NCBI RefSeq assembly: GCF_004123195.1
Contig: NZ_SDLI01000011.1
Location: 105,353 to 169,352 of the forward strand
Length of the DNA: 64,000 bases
Direction: 5' to 3'
DNA from: Ammoniphilus sp. CFH 90114
GTDB lineage: Bacteria; Bacillota; Bacilli; Aneurinibacillales; RAOX-1
This document shows, in pieces, positions 1-8,358 of this stretch. Both the position numbers and the translations under genes were made by a program. Each line of letters opens with the position of its first letter. Position 1 is the stretch's first letter. The notes beneath the pieces are model-generated. The model was not told the DNA's origin. It saw nothing but the letters and a program-made list of their open reading frames with translations, and did not search any database.

Positions 1-705
1 GCCGTCCTTGACGAAGTATTGCTCCATCTTCATTTCCGTTTCCCCTGTAGTAAGAGGCTGCGGCAGCTTGGAGTTGGAGACGATTCGGAAACCCTGGTCC
101 TTCTTGAATTCCATCTCCATCTTCATTGTCATGTTGAGTGTGTTCATCGGAGGTGCTTCAGGAAGTCCTTGGCTGAGAACCATATTCATATCTTGAGTCA
201 TATTCGCTTTAAAAGAGTCTTGTTTATCCATCACTTCGGATGACTTGATGACCCATTCGTGGGCTGTTGGATCACTCACTAAAGCCTTCTGAATCGCTGC
301 CTTCGCTTCATCTAATGTAACCATGTCGTGCGCAAACGAAATGCCATAATCATTTTTTAGGACTTCTGGGTTTGTTCCGAGGATTTTCGCAATAATAATA
401 TAGGCTTCATTGGCTTTTAGTGAATTTTCTAATCGAACTGTTCCATCTCCGTATCCATAAATGACTTTACGCTCCTTCATGACACGAATGGCATGAGCAT
501 AAGGAGAATCTGTGGACACATCTTGAGGAAGAACGGCATTTTGATCCTGTAAAGGTAATTGAAGTTGATCAACAATAGTATGTATGAAAGCTCCTCTAGT
601 AACGATGTCTTGTTCTGTAGAGTTTGCCGATACACTTCCTGATCCTATGAATGTCCCTGCTAGTAGAGTCGTTGATAGGGATAAAGCAAGTAATCTTCTT
701 TTCAT
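1..705 (-). CDS. SLH-type secreted protein, 3' end outside the window
   Basis: Reading down from ATG at 705 the frame stays open to the window edge, giving the first 235 residues. It starts MKRRLLALSLSTTLLAG, a typical Sec signal peptide with likely cleavage after VSA. A CGGGAGG ribosome site lies just upstream. Residues about 35-130 look like an S-layer-homology repeat region (TRGAFIHTIVDQL, YGYGDGTVRLENSLKANEAYIIIAKIL), which would bind secondary wall polymer. From about residue 165 the chain is Met-rich (MNTLNMTMKMEMEF, ETEMKMEQYFVKDG) and resembles the DUF6612-type surface/lipoprotein domain. That family assignment is inference. It is divergent from the NERD gene and shares a 181-bp spacer holding a 21-bp repeat array. 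The function is unknown; a wall-associated role is likely. Confidence 0.8.
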   Translation of the reverse strand, partial: MKRRLLALSLSTTLLAGTFIGSGSVSANSTEQDIVTRGAFIHTIVDQLQLPLQDQNAVLPQDVSTDSPYAHAIRVMKERKVIYGYGDGTVRLENSLKANEAYIIIAKILGTNPEVLKNDYGISFAHDMVTLDEAKAAIQKALVSDPTAHEWVIKSSEVMDKQDSFKANMTQDMNMVLSQGLPEAPPMNTLNMTMKMEMEFKKDQGFRIVSNSKLPQPLTTGETEMKMEQYFVKDG

Positions 706-773
706 AAAAAAAGCCTCCCGTCGTTTAGTCTTTATGTTATACGGAAGATTTTAGGAAAAGTTTCCTTTTTAAC

Positions 774-826
774 TGCAAATATCCACCCCCGGAATGCAAA
801 TATCCCCTCCCATTTTGCAAATATAG
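774..826 (+). repeat. 21-bp repeat array, copy A1 (TGCAAATATCC units)
   Basis: TGCAAATA begins at 774, 795 and 816, exactly 21 bp apart. The conserved part is TGCAAATATCC and the other ten bases differ between units. It lies in the divergent spacer before the NERD gene. The same unit recurs in inverse orientation after that gene and again at 37747. Confidence 0.85.
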
Positions 827-886
827 TAAAGGAGTTCCCCTCTCTACCTCGAATTGATAAATATCACCCTAAAAGGAGGTTTATAG

Positions 887-1834
887 ATGATTAAAAAACG
901 AAGAAAATACCCATTAAAACTTAAAAAAGCACATGCTCTGCTTCGACGACTCCATCCTTTGCACCCGACTAGACTAGAGATCGAAGAGGATTTGAAAAAA
1001 AACCACGCGGGCTTCCGAGGAGAAAAAGAATTAGATTATCATCTAGGCTTTCTACCTCAAGATGACTACTTCATCTATCAAGGTCTGCAGCTTCCAGGAT
1101 TCCAAATCGATTGTCTAGTCCTATGCTCCCGCTTCGCTGTTATTATTGAGAGTAAGAATTTTAGCGGCACACTCACATTCGACTCATCATCCCATCAATT
1201 TTACCGTACAAAGGATAACCAAAAAGAAGGCTTCCCCGACCCTATCCTCCAAGCAAAACGGCATAAGATCAAGCTGCAAAAGTGGCTCACTACTCATAAG
1301 CTGAAACCCCTTCCTATTCAAACCCTTATCTCCATTGCTTTTCCCACCACCATCATCGAAACGGACAACAGCAACTACCATCTCTTCGAGACGGTCACCC
1401 ACGCTGAGAGAATTCCCGATAAAATTGCAGCACTATTCAGCTTTTACCCTGAAGTTTCCCTATCTCCTTATCACCTCAAGAAATGGAACGACACCCTACT
1501 CACCGAGGACCAAGCTGAAAAATTTGATGCTCTCGCCTTCTACCAAATCAAACCCACAGACTTTACCCAAGGTATTAGCTGTCGTACCTGCTACCACAAT
1601 CCAATGAAACGCATCTATGGAAAATGGAAATGTCCCGGTTGTCAAGCTACTTCCCGCAAGGCTCATGTCGGACCCATCCTCGATCATCTCCTCTTAGTTA
1701 ATCAACTAACGAATCAAGATGCACAAAGGTTACTCCACTTTTCCACAACCTACACGGTAAGCCGATTACTTTCCGCGATGAAACTTCCCTTTACCGGAGA
1801 TAACAAAGGTAGAGTTTACTATTATCCTTACTGA
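887..1834 (+). CDS. NERD-domain protein with C-terminal zinc ribbon
   Basis: 315 residues, ATG preceded by AAAGGAGG. Residues about 42-135 form a NERD (nuclease-related) domain: GEKELDYHL, then QIDCLVL and AVIIESKN, giving the restriction-endonuclease-fold residues D75, E88 and K90. Near residues 232-252 there are two CxxC pairs (CRTC, CPGC), a zinc-ribbon-like knuckle, followed by a helical, basic tail ending GRVYYYPY. NERD proteins are presumed to act on DNA, but most have no tested role. The gene stands alone. It is bracketed by a TGCAAATATCC array upstream (774-826) and the inverted array downstream (1842-1892), which is unusual for a single gene. No partner gene for a defence system is adjacent. 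Confidence 0.85.
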   Translation: MIKKRRKYPLKLKKAHALLRRLHPLHPTRLEIEEDLKKNHAGFRGEKELDYHLGFLPQDDYFIYQGLQLPGFQIDCLVLCSRFAVIIESKNFSGTLTFDSSSHQFYRTKDNQKEGFPDPILQAKRHKIKLQKWLTTHKLKPLPIQTLISIAFPTTIIETDNSNYHLFETVTHAERIPDKIAALFSFYPEVSLSPYHLKKWNDTLLTEDQAEKFDALAFYQIKPTDFTQGISCRTCYHNPMKRIYGKWKCPGCQATSRKAHVGPILDHLLLVNQLTNQDAQRLLHFSTTYTVSRLLSAMKLPFTGDNKGRVYYYPY

Positions 1835-1841
1835 AGTTGAT

Positions 1842-1892
1842 ATATTTGCAAGTTTAACTTGGATATTTGCAGCTTCAGCCCGGATATTTGCA
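1842..1892 (-). repeat. 21-bp repeat array, copy A2, inverted
   Basis: ATATTTGCA begins at 1842, 1863 and 1884, again a strict 21-bp step. On the minus strand it reads TGCAAATATCC plus ten variable bases. It starts eight bases after the NERD stop codon and is in inverse orientation to the array at 774. Confidence 0.85.
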
Positions 1893-1904
1893 ACCCATCC
1901 TCCA

Positions 1905-1935
1905 AACAAAAAAACCACCCCAAATCTGGGGCGGT
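1905..1935 (-). terminator. Rho-independent terminator of the M20/AbgT operon
   Basis: On the minus strand ACCGCCCCA - GATT - TGGGGTGGT is followed by TTTTTTTG. It lies 12 bases beyond the hydrolase stop codon. Confidence 0.8.
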
Positions 1936-1947
1936 CCACTCAACCTA

Positions 1948-3240
1948 CTATTGACTAGCTAACTCAAACAATACTTCCTTCATCACTAGCATCCCGTTCA
2001 TGCAATCTGGCAGCGAAGTCCATTCTTCTGGTGAGTGACTCTTCCCATTCAAAGATGGCACGAAGACCATACCGGATGGAACGTACTTTCCAAGAATCAT
2101 CGCATCATGTCCTGCTCCACTTGGCAAGGTACGAACACCTAATCCATTGGTCTCGGCAGCCTTCGCGATCGCATTCTGGATGCAATCTGGGACAATGACA
2201 GGAGGGATGGAAATACCCACCTCGACCTTTAACTCAAGCTCGCGCTTCTCAGCAATTTCCTGTGCTAAGGCCGTAATGGCCTCTAGCATTTGATCTCGCG
2301 ACTCCGCCACAATATCCCTTGCGTCAACCACTACTTCTGTCTTCCCTGCGATTACATTCGTACCGTTCGGGAAAACATTCACCTTTCCTACAGTAGCAAC
2401 CGCTGTTTCGCTAAACTGACGAGGAAGCTTTTCTACGCCTAAGATGAACTCGGATGCGGCAACAACGGTGTCTTTTCTCATATGCATAGGCGTATTCCCT
2501 GCATGATCCGTACTTCCTAAGAACGTAAAGGTTCTCCAAGAAGGACCTGCAATCCCGTTGACAATTCCGATCTGCTTCTCTTCATTCTCCAAGATCTTCC
2601 CTTGTTCAATATGAAGCTCTAGGAAAGCAAAAATATCTTCAGCCCGACGTTTGCTTAACGCTACTTGCTCCGGCTGGTACCCTTGTTCCCTCATCGCATC
2701 TACAAGACTAACACCGTTCGCATCGGCAAACTTTTCAAGATCCTCAGGCGTTACTTCTCCCATCATCACGCGACTTCCAAAGATACCGTTCTTGAAGCGC
2801 GCCCCTTCCTCGTCGACAAACACCGCAAGTTCAATCGTCCGCTTGGGCTTCTTGCCTTGCTTAATCATCGCTTCAATCGCCATTAAACTAGAAAGACAAC
2901 CAAGCGCTCCATCGAACGCCCCTCCATTCGGGACAGTATCAAGGTGAGACCCAGTCATCACAACCGGAAGAGAGGGATCCTCCCCTTCAAAACGACCAAA
3001 CAAGTTTCCTACCGTATCCTCATGAACCTCGAGACCGATAGACTCCATCCAACCTCTGAATACTTCCTTTACTTGCTGCTCTTCCCGTGTATACGGATAT
3101 CTCGTAAATCCACCCTCCGGCGTAACACCAATCTCCGCCATCTTAGCCAGTCTCTCTGCTACATCTAGTGGATCTATTCCATCTACCTTCGGACATTGCG
3201 ACAATTCTTCCAGCAATCTATCTTTAGAAAAGACTTTCAT
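1948..3240 (-). CDS. M20 amidase, allantoate/N-carbamoyl-amino-acid hydrolase family
   Basis: 430 residues from the ATG at 3240, chosen because GAGGTGGA lies seven bases before it; the ATG at 3264 has no such site. This is a cytosolic di-metal amidohydrolase of the AllC/AmaB/HyuC type. Visible signatures are GSHLDTVPNGGAFDG and VDEEGARF (metal ligands), LELHIEQG, DHAGNTPMHMRKD of the lid domain, and GAGHDAMILG near the C terminus. Members remove carbamoyl or amide groups from ureido acids and similar amides. It follows the AbgT-type transporter in the same direction after 70 bases, so the pair probably imports and cleaves an amide compound. The exact substrate cannot be read from sequence; no other allantoin-pathway genes are present. 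Confidence 0.88.
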   Translation of the reverse strand: MKVFSKDRLLEELSQCPKVDGIDPLDVAERLAKMAEIGVTPEGGFTRYPYTREEQQVKEVFRGWMESIGLEVHEDTVGNLFGRFEGEDPSLPVVMTGSHLDTVPNGGAFDGALGCLSSLMAIEAMIKQGKKPKRTIELAVFVDEEGARFKNGIFGSRVMMGEVTPEDLEKFADANGVSLVDAMREQGYQPEQVALSKRRAEDIFAFLELHIEQGKILENEEKQIGIVNGIAGPSWRTFTFLGSTDHAGNTPMHMRKDTVVAASEFILGVEKLPRQFSETAVATVGKVNVFPNGTNVIAGKTEVVVDARDIVAESRDQMLEAITALAQEIAEKRELELKVEVGISIPPVIVPDCIQNAIAKAAETNGLGVRTLPSGAGHDAMILGKYVPSGMVFVPSLNGKSHSPEEWTSLPDCMNGMLVMKEVLFELASQ

Positions 3241-3310
3241 ACTCTCCACCTCACTATTTTTCAATCTATTTATCTATCTAAACATTATTTACCTACCGCA
3301 AACTAGCAAG

Positions 3311-4870
3311 CTATGGCAAGAAAATACCGGAGCCTGGTCCTAGCGGCAATCCTAAGAAGAACCAAACCACAAAGAATAGAATCCAAGCTACTCCGAAAAT
3401 CAAGGTGTAAGGAAGCATAACCGCAATCAAAGATCCAAGCCCCATCTTCTTATCGTACGTCTTCGCAAGAGCCAATAGGATAGCAAAGTACGCGAACATT
3501 GGCGTAATCGGATTCGTAATGGAGTCCCCGATACGGTAAGCCAACTGGGTAAACGCTGGATCATATCCTAGCAACATAAACATCGGAACAAACACTGGAC
3601 CTAAGATTGCCCATTTCGCTGAAGCACTTCCGATAAACAAGTTCAAGATCGCACTGATAATGATAAATCCAATTAACAAAGGCAAGCCAGTAAGCCCGAT
3701 ACTCTTTAAGAAATCAGCACCCGAGATCGCCATGATCACCCCGAGGTTACTCCAGTTAAAGTAAGCAATAAATTGAGCTGCAAAAAACGCTAGAATGATA
3801 TACATTCCCATACCGCTCATGGCCTTGGCCATCGCGTCTGCGACATCTTTATCGGAACGAATTCCCTTCGTGCAAATACCGTAAGCAATCGCAGGGAATA
3901 AGAATAATCCCATGATAATTGGTACTAGAGAACTCATAAATGGAGAGATAATCACCGCGCCACCTTCTCCACGTAGAGGACCATCGGAAGGAACAATCGT
4001 TAAAGCAATCAAAGCAATAAACGCAAGAGCTGCAATTCCAGCCCACTTTAACCCACGATTTTCATCCGCAGTTAGCTTATCTAACTTCATCTTTGGTCCT
4101 GTATACTCAGGAAGACGAGGCTCGACGATCTTATCCGTAATCCAGACGGCTAATGGAATAATAATAAATGAAGAAGCCGCCAAGAAGTACCAGTTCATCG
4201 CTGGATTGGCAATGAAGTTCGGATCTACGATTTGGGCTGCCCCTTGTGTAAATCCAGCTAATAACGCATCAAGCATGTTTACAATTAAGTTAGCACTAAA
4301 TCCACCCGCAACAGCGGCATACGCGGCTACCATCCCCGCAATCGGATGTCTACCTACACTCATGAACACCAACGCTGCAATCGGAGGCAATACGATAAAT
4401 CCAGCATCTCCAGCTGCGTTAGCCAGGATCCCCGCAAACACGATGGAAATCGTAATCATTGACTTCGGTGCACCTAATACCACTTTCTTCAGTAAAGCAG
4501 AGATTAATCCGACACCTTCGGCTACCCCAACCCCAATCATCGTTACAAGAACTAATCCTAAAGGAGGGAACTCTGCAAAGTTTTTGACCATCTTGGTCAT
4601 AATATCTCGTAATCCCTGTTCGGATAACAAGCTAACCGCTTTTACCGGTTCTCCAGTGGAAGGATGCACAACTTGGACCCCGGCCTTGGCTGCAAAATAA
4701 GAAGCAATAAGAACAATAATAGCAAAGATAATAAATAACGTAACAGGATCAGGAAGCTTGTTTCCTACCTTTTCAACAACATCTAGCATCCGGTTAAATA
4801 AAGACTTCTTTTCCGGAGCATTTGGCTGCAAGTTCTTTGGTGGTTTTGTCTTGTTGGTCTCCAAAGACAT
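3311..4870 (-). CDS. AbgT-family transporter (p-aminobenzoyl-glutamate type)
   Basis: 519 residues from the ATG at 4870, which has AAGGGGGAT six bases upstream; the upstream ATG at 4891 would place this site inside the gene. It is an integral membrane protein with about a dozen hydrophobic stretches and a cytosolic N-terminal tail (KTKPPKNLQPN). Family-typical segments include GVGVAEGVGLISALLKK, NAAGDAGFIVLPPIAAL and GDSITNPITPMFAYF. AbgT proteins import p-aminobenzoyl-glutamate in E. coli, and some homologues export sulfonamides. It is divergent from an AbgB-like M20D hydrolase and followed by another M20 enzyme, so import plus hydrolysis of an acyl- or benzoyl-amino acid is the likely role. 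Confidence 0.88.
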   Translation of the reverse strand: MSLETNKTKPPKNLQPNAPEKKSLFNRMLDVVEKVGNKLPDPVTLFIIFAIIVLIASYFAAKAGVQVVHPSTGEPVKAVSLLSEQGLRDIMTKMVKNFAEFPPLGLVLVTMIGVGVAEGVGLISALLKKVVLGAPKSMITISIVFAGILANAAGDAGFIVLPPIAALVFMSVGRHPIAGMVAAYAAVAGGFSANLIVNMLDALLAGFTQGAAQIVDPNFIANPAMNWYFLAASSFIIIPLAVWITDKIVEPRLPEYTGPKMKLDKLTADENRGLKWAGIAALAFIALIALTIVPSDGPLRGEGGAVIISPFMSSLVPIIMGLFLFPAIAYGICTKGIRSDKDVADAMAKAMSGMGMYIILAFFAAQFIAYFNWSNLGVIMAISGADFLKSIGLTGLPLLIGFIIISAILNLFIGSASAKWAILGPVFVPMFMLLGYDPAFTQLAYRIGDSITNPITPMFAYFAILLALAKTYDKKMGLGSLIAVMLPYTLIFGVAWILFFVVWFFLGLPLGPGSGIFLP

Positions 4871-5099
4871 ATGCGATCCCCCTTTTTTCATGTTTTATAA
4901 ATTTTCTAACTTGTTACTAATTATAGTGAAATGAGAATCATATACTATGTGAATAAATCCAAAAAAGAGAACAAACAATTTGTACATTTAAACAAGATTT
5001 TGTCAAAGCTTCTACAAATCTAGCAACTTTTTGTATCATTAAACAAATATTATTTAATATCTTTGTTTACTTTCACATAGAACTCCCTTGTTATAAGAG

Positions 5100-5105
5100 T
5101 ATAAT
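5100..5105 (+). promoter_or_regulatory. Possible -10 element of the M20D hydrolase gene
   Basis: TATAAT occurs 35 bases before the start codon in the 269-bp AT-rich spacer between the divergent abgT-like and M20D genes. No good -35 is seen at 17 bp, so an activator is plausible; the PucR-type protein next door is the obvious candidate (inference). Confidence 0.35.
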
Positions 5106-5139
5106 TATTCTGTAAATATACGGAAGGAGGAGAAGGTTG

Positions 5140-6348
5140 ATGTTTGAATCCATGTACAACCGTTTATCCGAATTATTTCCGGAAATGGTTAAGCTTCGCC
5201 GTCATTTTCATATGAATCCTGAATTATCCTTTATGGAGGTAAAAACACCTGCTACCATCGCGGATTACCTCACTGAACTAGGAGTGGAGGTTCGTACAGG
5301 TGTAGGTGGAAGAGGTGTCGTCGGCCTGATCCGTGGCGGAAAACCTGGAAAGACTGTGGCTATCCGTGCGGATTTTGACGCACTTGCCATCCAAGATCAA
5401 AAGGATGTGGAATATAAATCCCAAATACCTGGTGTTATGCATGCTTGTGGGCATGACGCGCATACAGCCACCCTTCTCACTGTAGCCAAAGTCCTCGTTG
5501 AAAACAAGGATGAATTGGAGGGGAATGTTGTCCTCATTCACCAATTTGCGGAAGAAATTGCTCCTGGTGGCGCCTTACCGATGATTGAGGATGGTTGCTT
5601 AGATGGAGTAGATGCGATCTTTGGAACCCATTTATGGTCTACGATGCCTGTAGGAGAGATCGGTTACCGTTCAGGTCCTGTTATGGCAGCAGCTGACAAG
5701 TTTACCATCGAGATTAAAGGGCGCGGTGGACACGGAGCAGCTCCTCATGAAACTGTTGACTCTATTATGGTAGGAACCTCCTTGGTTCAAAGCCTGCAAC
5801 AAATCGTTAGTCGTCGGGTCAATCCGTTAAAACCAGCCGTTGTTACCGTGGCTGCTTTCCACGCTGGCGATGCTTTTAATGTCATCGCGGATTCCGCAAC
5901 CATTATTGGTACAGTCCGTACGTTTGATCCCGAGGTTCAAGATCAGATCATCGCGGAGATGGAGAGATTGACTAAGTCTACCTGTGACGGAGCTGGAGCT
6001 AGCTACACATTCACCTTTGACAAAGGCTATCCTGCCGTTGTCAATCATCCAGCGGAAACCAATCTCCTAACCCAATGCGCGAAACTCGTGGTTCCTGCAG
6101 AACAAGTGAAGGAAATGGCTCCGATCATGGGCGGAGAAGATTTTTCCTATTATTTACAAAAGGTGCCAGGCACTTTCTTTTTCACAGGAGCCGGGAATCC
6201 TGAAACAGGGGCCGAATACCCTCACCATCACCCTAAATTTGATATTGATGAGCAATCCATGTTAACCGCGGCTAAAGTTCTTCTAACAGCTGCCGTGACC
6301 TACTTGCAAGAAGAAGCTGCTAAGCAAGCAGTTGCAACTTCAAAATAA
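5140..6348 (+). CDS. M20D amidohydrolase (AbgB/HipO/IAA-hydrolase type)
   Basis: 402 residues from the ATG at 5140, nine bases after GGAGG; a TTG directly before it is the alternative. Signatures of the M20D di-metal amidohydrolases are present in order: RRHFHMNPELSF, MHACGHDAHTATLL, HQFAEEIAPGGALPMIEDG, GTHLWSTMPVGEIG, GRGGHGAAPHETVDSI and MGGEDFSYY. These cytosolic enzymes cleave N-acyl, hippuryl, indole-acetyl or aminobenzoyl amides of amino acids. It is divergently transcribed from the AbgT-like transporter and followed by a PucR-type regulator, matching the abgA/abgB-abgT association of E. coli. Substrate preference is not determinable here. Confidence 0.9.
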   Translation: MFESMYNRLSELFPEMVKLRRHFHMNPELSFMEVKTPATIADYLTELGVEVRTGVGGRGVVGLIRGGKPGKTVAIRADFDALAIQDQKDVEYKSQIPGVMHACGHDAHTATLLTVAKVLVENKDELEGNVVLIHQFAEEIAPGGALPMIEDGCLDGVDAIFGTHLWSTMPVGEIGYRSGPVMAAADKFTIEIKGRGGHGAAPHETVDSIMVGTSLVQSLQQIVSRRVNPLKPAVVTVAAFHAGDAFNVIADSATIIGTVRTFDPEVQDQIIAEMERLTKSTCDGAGASYTFTFDKGYPAVVNHPAETNLLTQCAKLVVPAEQVKEMAPIMGGEDFSYYLQKVPGTFFFTGAGNPETGAEYPHHHPKFDIDEQSMLTAAKVLLTAAVTYLQEEAAKQAVATSK

Positions 6349-6361
6349 CTTACGATACAAT

Positions 6362-6397
6362 AACCCTAATCTATAGAGATTAGGGTTGATTTTTTTG
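6362..6397 (+). terminator. Rho-independent terminator after the M20D gene
   Basis: AACCCTAATC - TATAGA - GATTAGGGTT followed by GATTTTTTTG, 14 bases past the stop codon. It overlaps the proposed start region of the next gene. Confidence 0.85.
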
Positions 6398-8230
6398 AAC
6401 GACACATTAAGCCATCGCCAACTACAATCCTTAATAGAAGTTTCCAATGTACTAAATAGCTCTCTCGACATTGATACCATTATCGATTCGATCATGCAGG
6501 TCACGGTTTCTGTTATCGATGCCGCTGATGGAGGCGTTTTATTCTTATACGATCGACAGCAGGAATGCTTAATTGCGACATCCACTTATGGATTTAACCC
6601 ACAAATACTCGACCAGGTGCGATTGAAGCCAGGGGAATCGATGACAGGACTTGCCTTTTCCGCTAGACAATGTTTGATTTTTGAAAACCCAGAAGAAGTA
6701 GCGCGAACCACCTCTACTCTCACTCCCAGAAACTTGGACTTCATGGTTACATCCATTCCGAATCGACCACAGTCCGCTATTTGTGCGCCTATCATGAGTA
6801 AGGGCGAATGTATCGGCGTGATTACATTGGATTCTTTCCAAAAGGATCTACACTTCACTCAAGAAGATATTAAATTAGTGAAAGCGATCTCCCACCAAGC
6901 AGCTGTGGCCATTGAGAAAGCCAGACTATATCGAGAAAAGCAACAAACCGTTCGTGAATTGGAAAAGTTGAACTATACCATTACCCAACAGAATAAGATG
7001 CTTTCCCGTTCTGTAGAAATCCATGGTCATTTAGCTGATCTGGTACTTCGCGGCGAAGGACTACACGCCATTCTTCATTATATTAATGAAGTTTTTGGTT
7101 ATCAGACGTTTCTCTTTGATGAACTAGGCGAACTCGTGGAGTCAGCGAGCCGCATCTCAGAAGAGATTCTTCCCCAAGTCAAACAACAGGTTTTCACACC
7201 CGTAGAGTCCTTGCACCCTACCTATACCTTAGCCCATATCGAAATCCATGGGGTATCCCATCATTTTGTTAGATTACCTATCGGTTCCAAACCGAACTTA
7301 CTTGGTTTCTTAGCAGTCCTCGCAACCCAAACGATTGGAGAAGTGGACATTGCCGCATTAGAACATGCGTGTACCGTCATTTCCCTAGAATTGGTGAAAA
7401 CGCAAGCCATCTTTGACACGCAACAACGTTTGAAGGGAGAGTTTATCGAGGATCTATTCGCGGGAAGAGTAAATGAGGGACTCATTCAGCAAGCCAAATA
7501 CCTCAACTTGGATCCGAATCGCAATTACCTTGTCTCCATTATTCATATGGATGACCTGGATTCCATCGAACCAGAACAGAGAACCAGCCTGAAGCGTCAT
7601 CTGATAGAGCTTGCCAACCGTTTATTTATAGAAAACTATCCCCATAGCCTAGCAGTAACAAAGCAAGATCAAATTGTCATGCTCCTTTCCTTCTCTATGA
7701 AGGGATCCATGCCTTATCATACCCGTCAAATAACCGATCTGGCTCACCAGTTTCTTCAGGAGATATCGCAGAAAAACTGGAATACAACCGTAACCATAGG
7801 AATCGGTCGGGCAAAAAGCGGGCTTATTCAGGTCGGGAAATCAGCACAAGAAGCGAAAAAAGGACTGCAATTCCTCAAGTCCTACGCCTTAAAGAAAAAT
7901 ATCATCAGTTATTCCGAGCTAGGCGTTCAACGTCTCCTTCTGCAAAATTCAGAAGAAGAGCTATTAGATTTTATCAACGAAACCCTGGGACCCTTGCTAG
8001 AATACGAAACTCAACGAAAGGGAGAGCTCCTCCCTACCCTTATTATTTATTTAGAGCACAACCAAAATTCCAAGGAAACCGCAGAAGCCTTGCACATCCA
8101 TACCAATACCTTAAATTATCGACTCAAACGAATGGAAGAAATTTTAGGAATTGAGCTTATGGATACAGAGCAGTTTCTAAATCTCCATTTGGCTGTTCGA
8201 TTGTATCAGTACTTGGAAGGAAAGTTGTAA
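6386..8230 (+). CDS. PucR/CdaR-type transcriptional regulator with GAF domain
   Basis: 614 residues if the TTG at 6386 is used; a TTG at 6395, in the same frame and just outside the terminator stem, may be the real start. Residues about 10-190 form a GAF-type sensor (DTIIDSIMQVTVSVIDAADGG, HQAAVAIEKARLY). A middle region follows. The C terminus (about 545-610) has the PucR-family helix-turn-helix: NQNSKETAEALHIHTNTLNY and LKRMEEILG. Such proteins activate catabolic genes in response to a small ligand. Because the terminator of the hydrolase overlaps the start, this gene may depend on read-through or on a promoter inside the hydrolase. It probably controls the divergent transporter/hydrolase genes (inference). 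Confidence 0.85.
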   Translation: MIFLNDTLSHRQLQSLIEVSNVLNSSLDIDTIIDSIMQVTVSVIDAADGGVLFLYDRQQECLIATSTYGFNPQILDQVRLKPGESMTGLAFSARQCLIFENPEEVARTTSTLTPRNLDFMVTSIPNRPQSAICAPIMSKGECIGVITLDSFQKDLHFTQEDIKLVKAISHQAAVAIEKARLYREKQQTVRELEKLNYTITQQNKMLSRSVEIHGHLADLVLRGEGLHAILHYINEVFGYQTFLFDELGELVESASRISEEILPQVKQQVFTPVESLHPTYTLAHIEIHGVSHHFVRLPIGSKPNLLGFLAVLATQTIGEVDIAALEHACTVISLELVKTQAIFDTQQRLKGEFIEDLFAGRVNEGLIQQAKYLNLDPNRNYLVSIIHMDDLDSIEPEQRTSLKRHLIELANRLFIENYPHSLAVTKQDQIVMLLSFSMKGSMPYHTRQITDLAHQFLQEISQKNWNTTVTIGIGRAKSGLIQVGKSAQEAKKGLQFLKSYALKKNIISYSELGVQRLLLQNSEEELLDFINETLGPLLEYETQRKGELLPTLIIYLEHNQNSKETAEALHIHTNTLNYRLKRMEEILGIELMDTEQFLNLHLAVRLYQYLEGKL

Positions 8231-8232
8231 CA

Positions 8233-8265
8233 AGAAGGTCCATACTCTGGATCTTCTTTTTTTTC
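8233..8265 (+). terminator. Rho-independent terminator after the PucR-type gene
   Basis: AGAAGGTCCA - TACTC - TGGATCTTCT followed by a run of T, starting two bases after the stop codon. Confidence 0.9.
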
Positions 8266-8358
8266 TAAAAAACTTTACAAAAATTTTATTGTTAGAGATA
8301 GGACTTTATACATATGTATAAAAAACACACCATGAGAAGAAAGGAATGATGAGGAGAT

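Noticed and set aside
887..1892. Insertion sequence or transposon built on the inverted TGCAAATA arrays
   Set aside because: No transposase, no target-site duplication that I can see, and a third array occurs at 37747 without such a gene.
3912..4700. 262-residue plus-strand reading frame opposite the AbgT gene
   Set aside because: It is the complement of a well-supported transporter gene, lacks a ribosome site and shows no family features.
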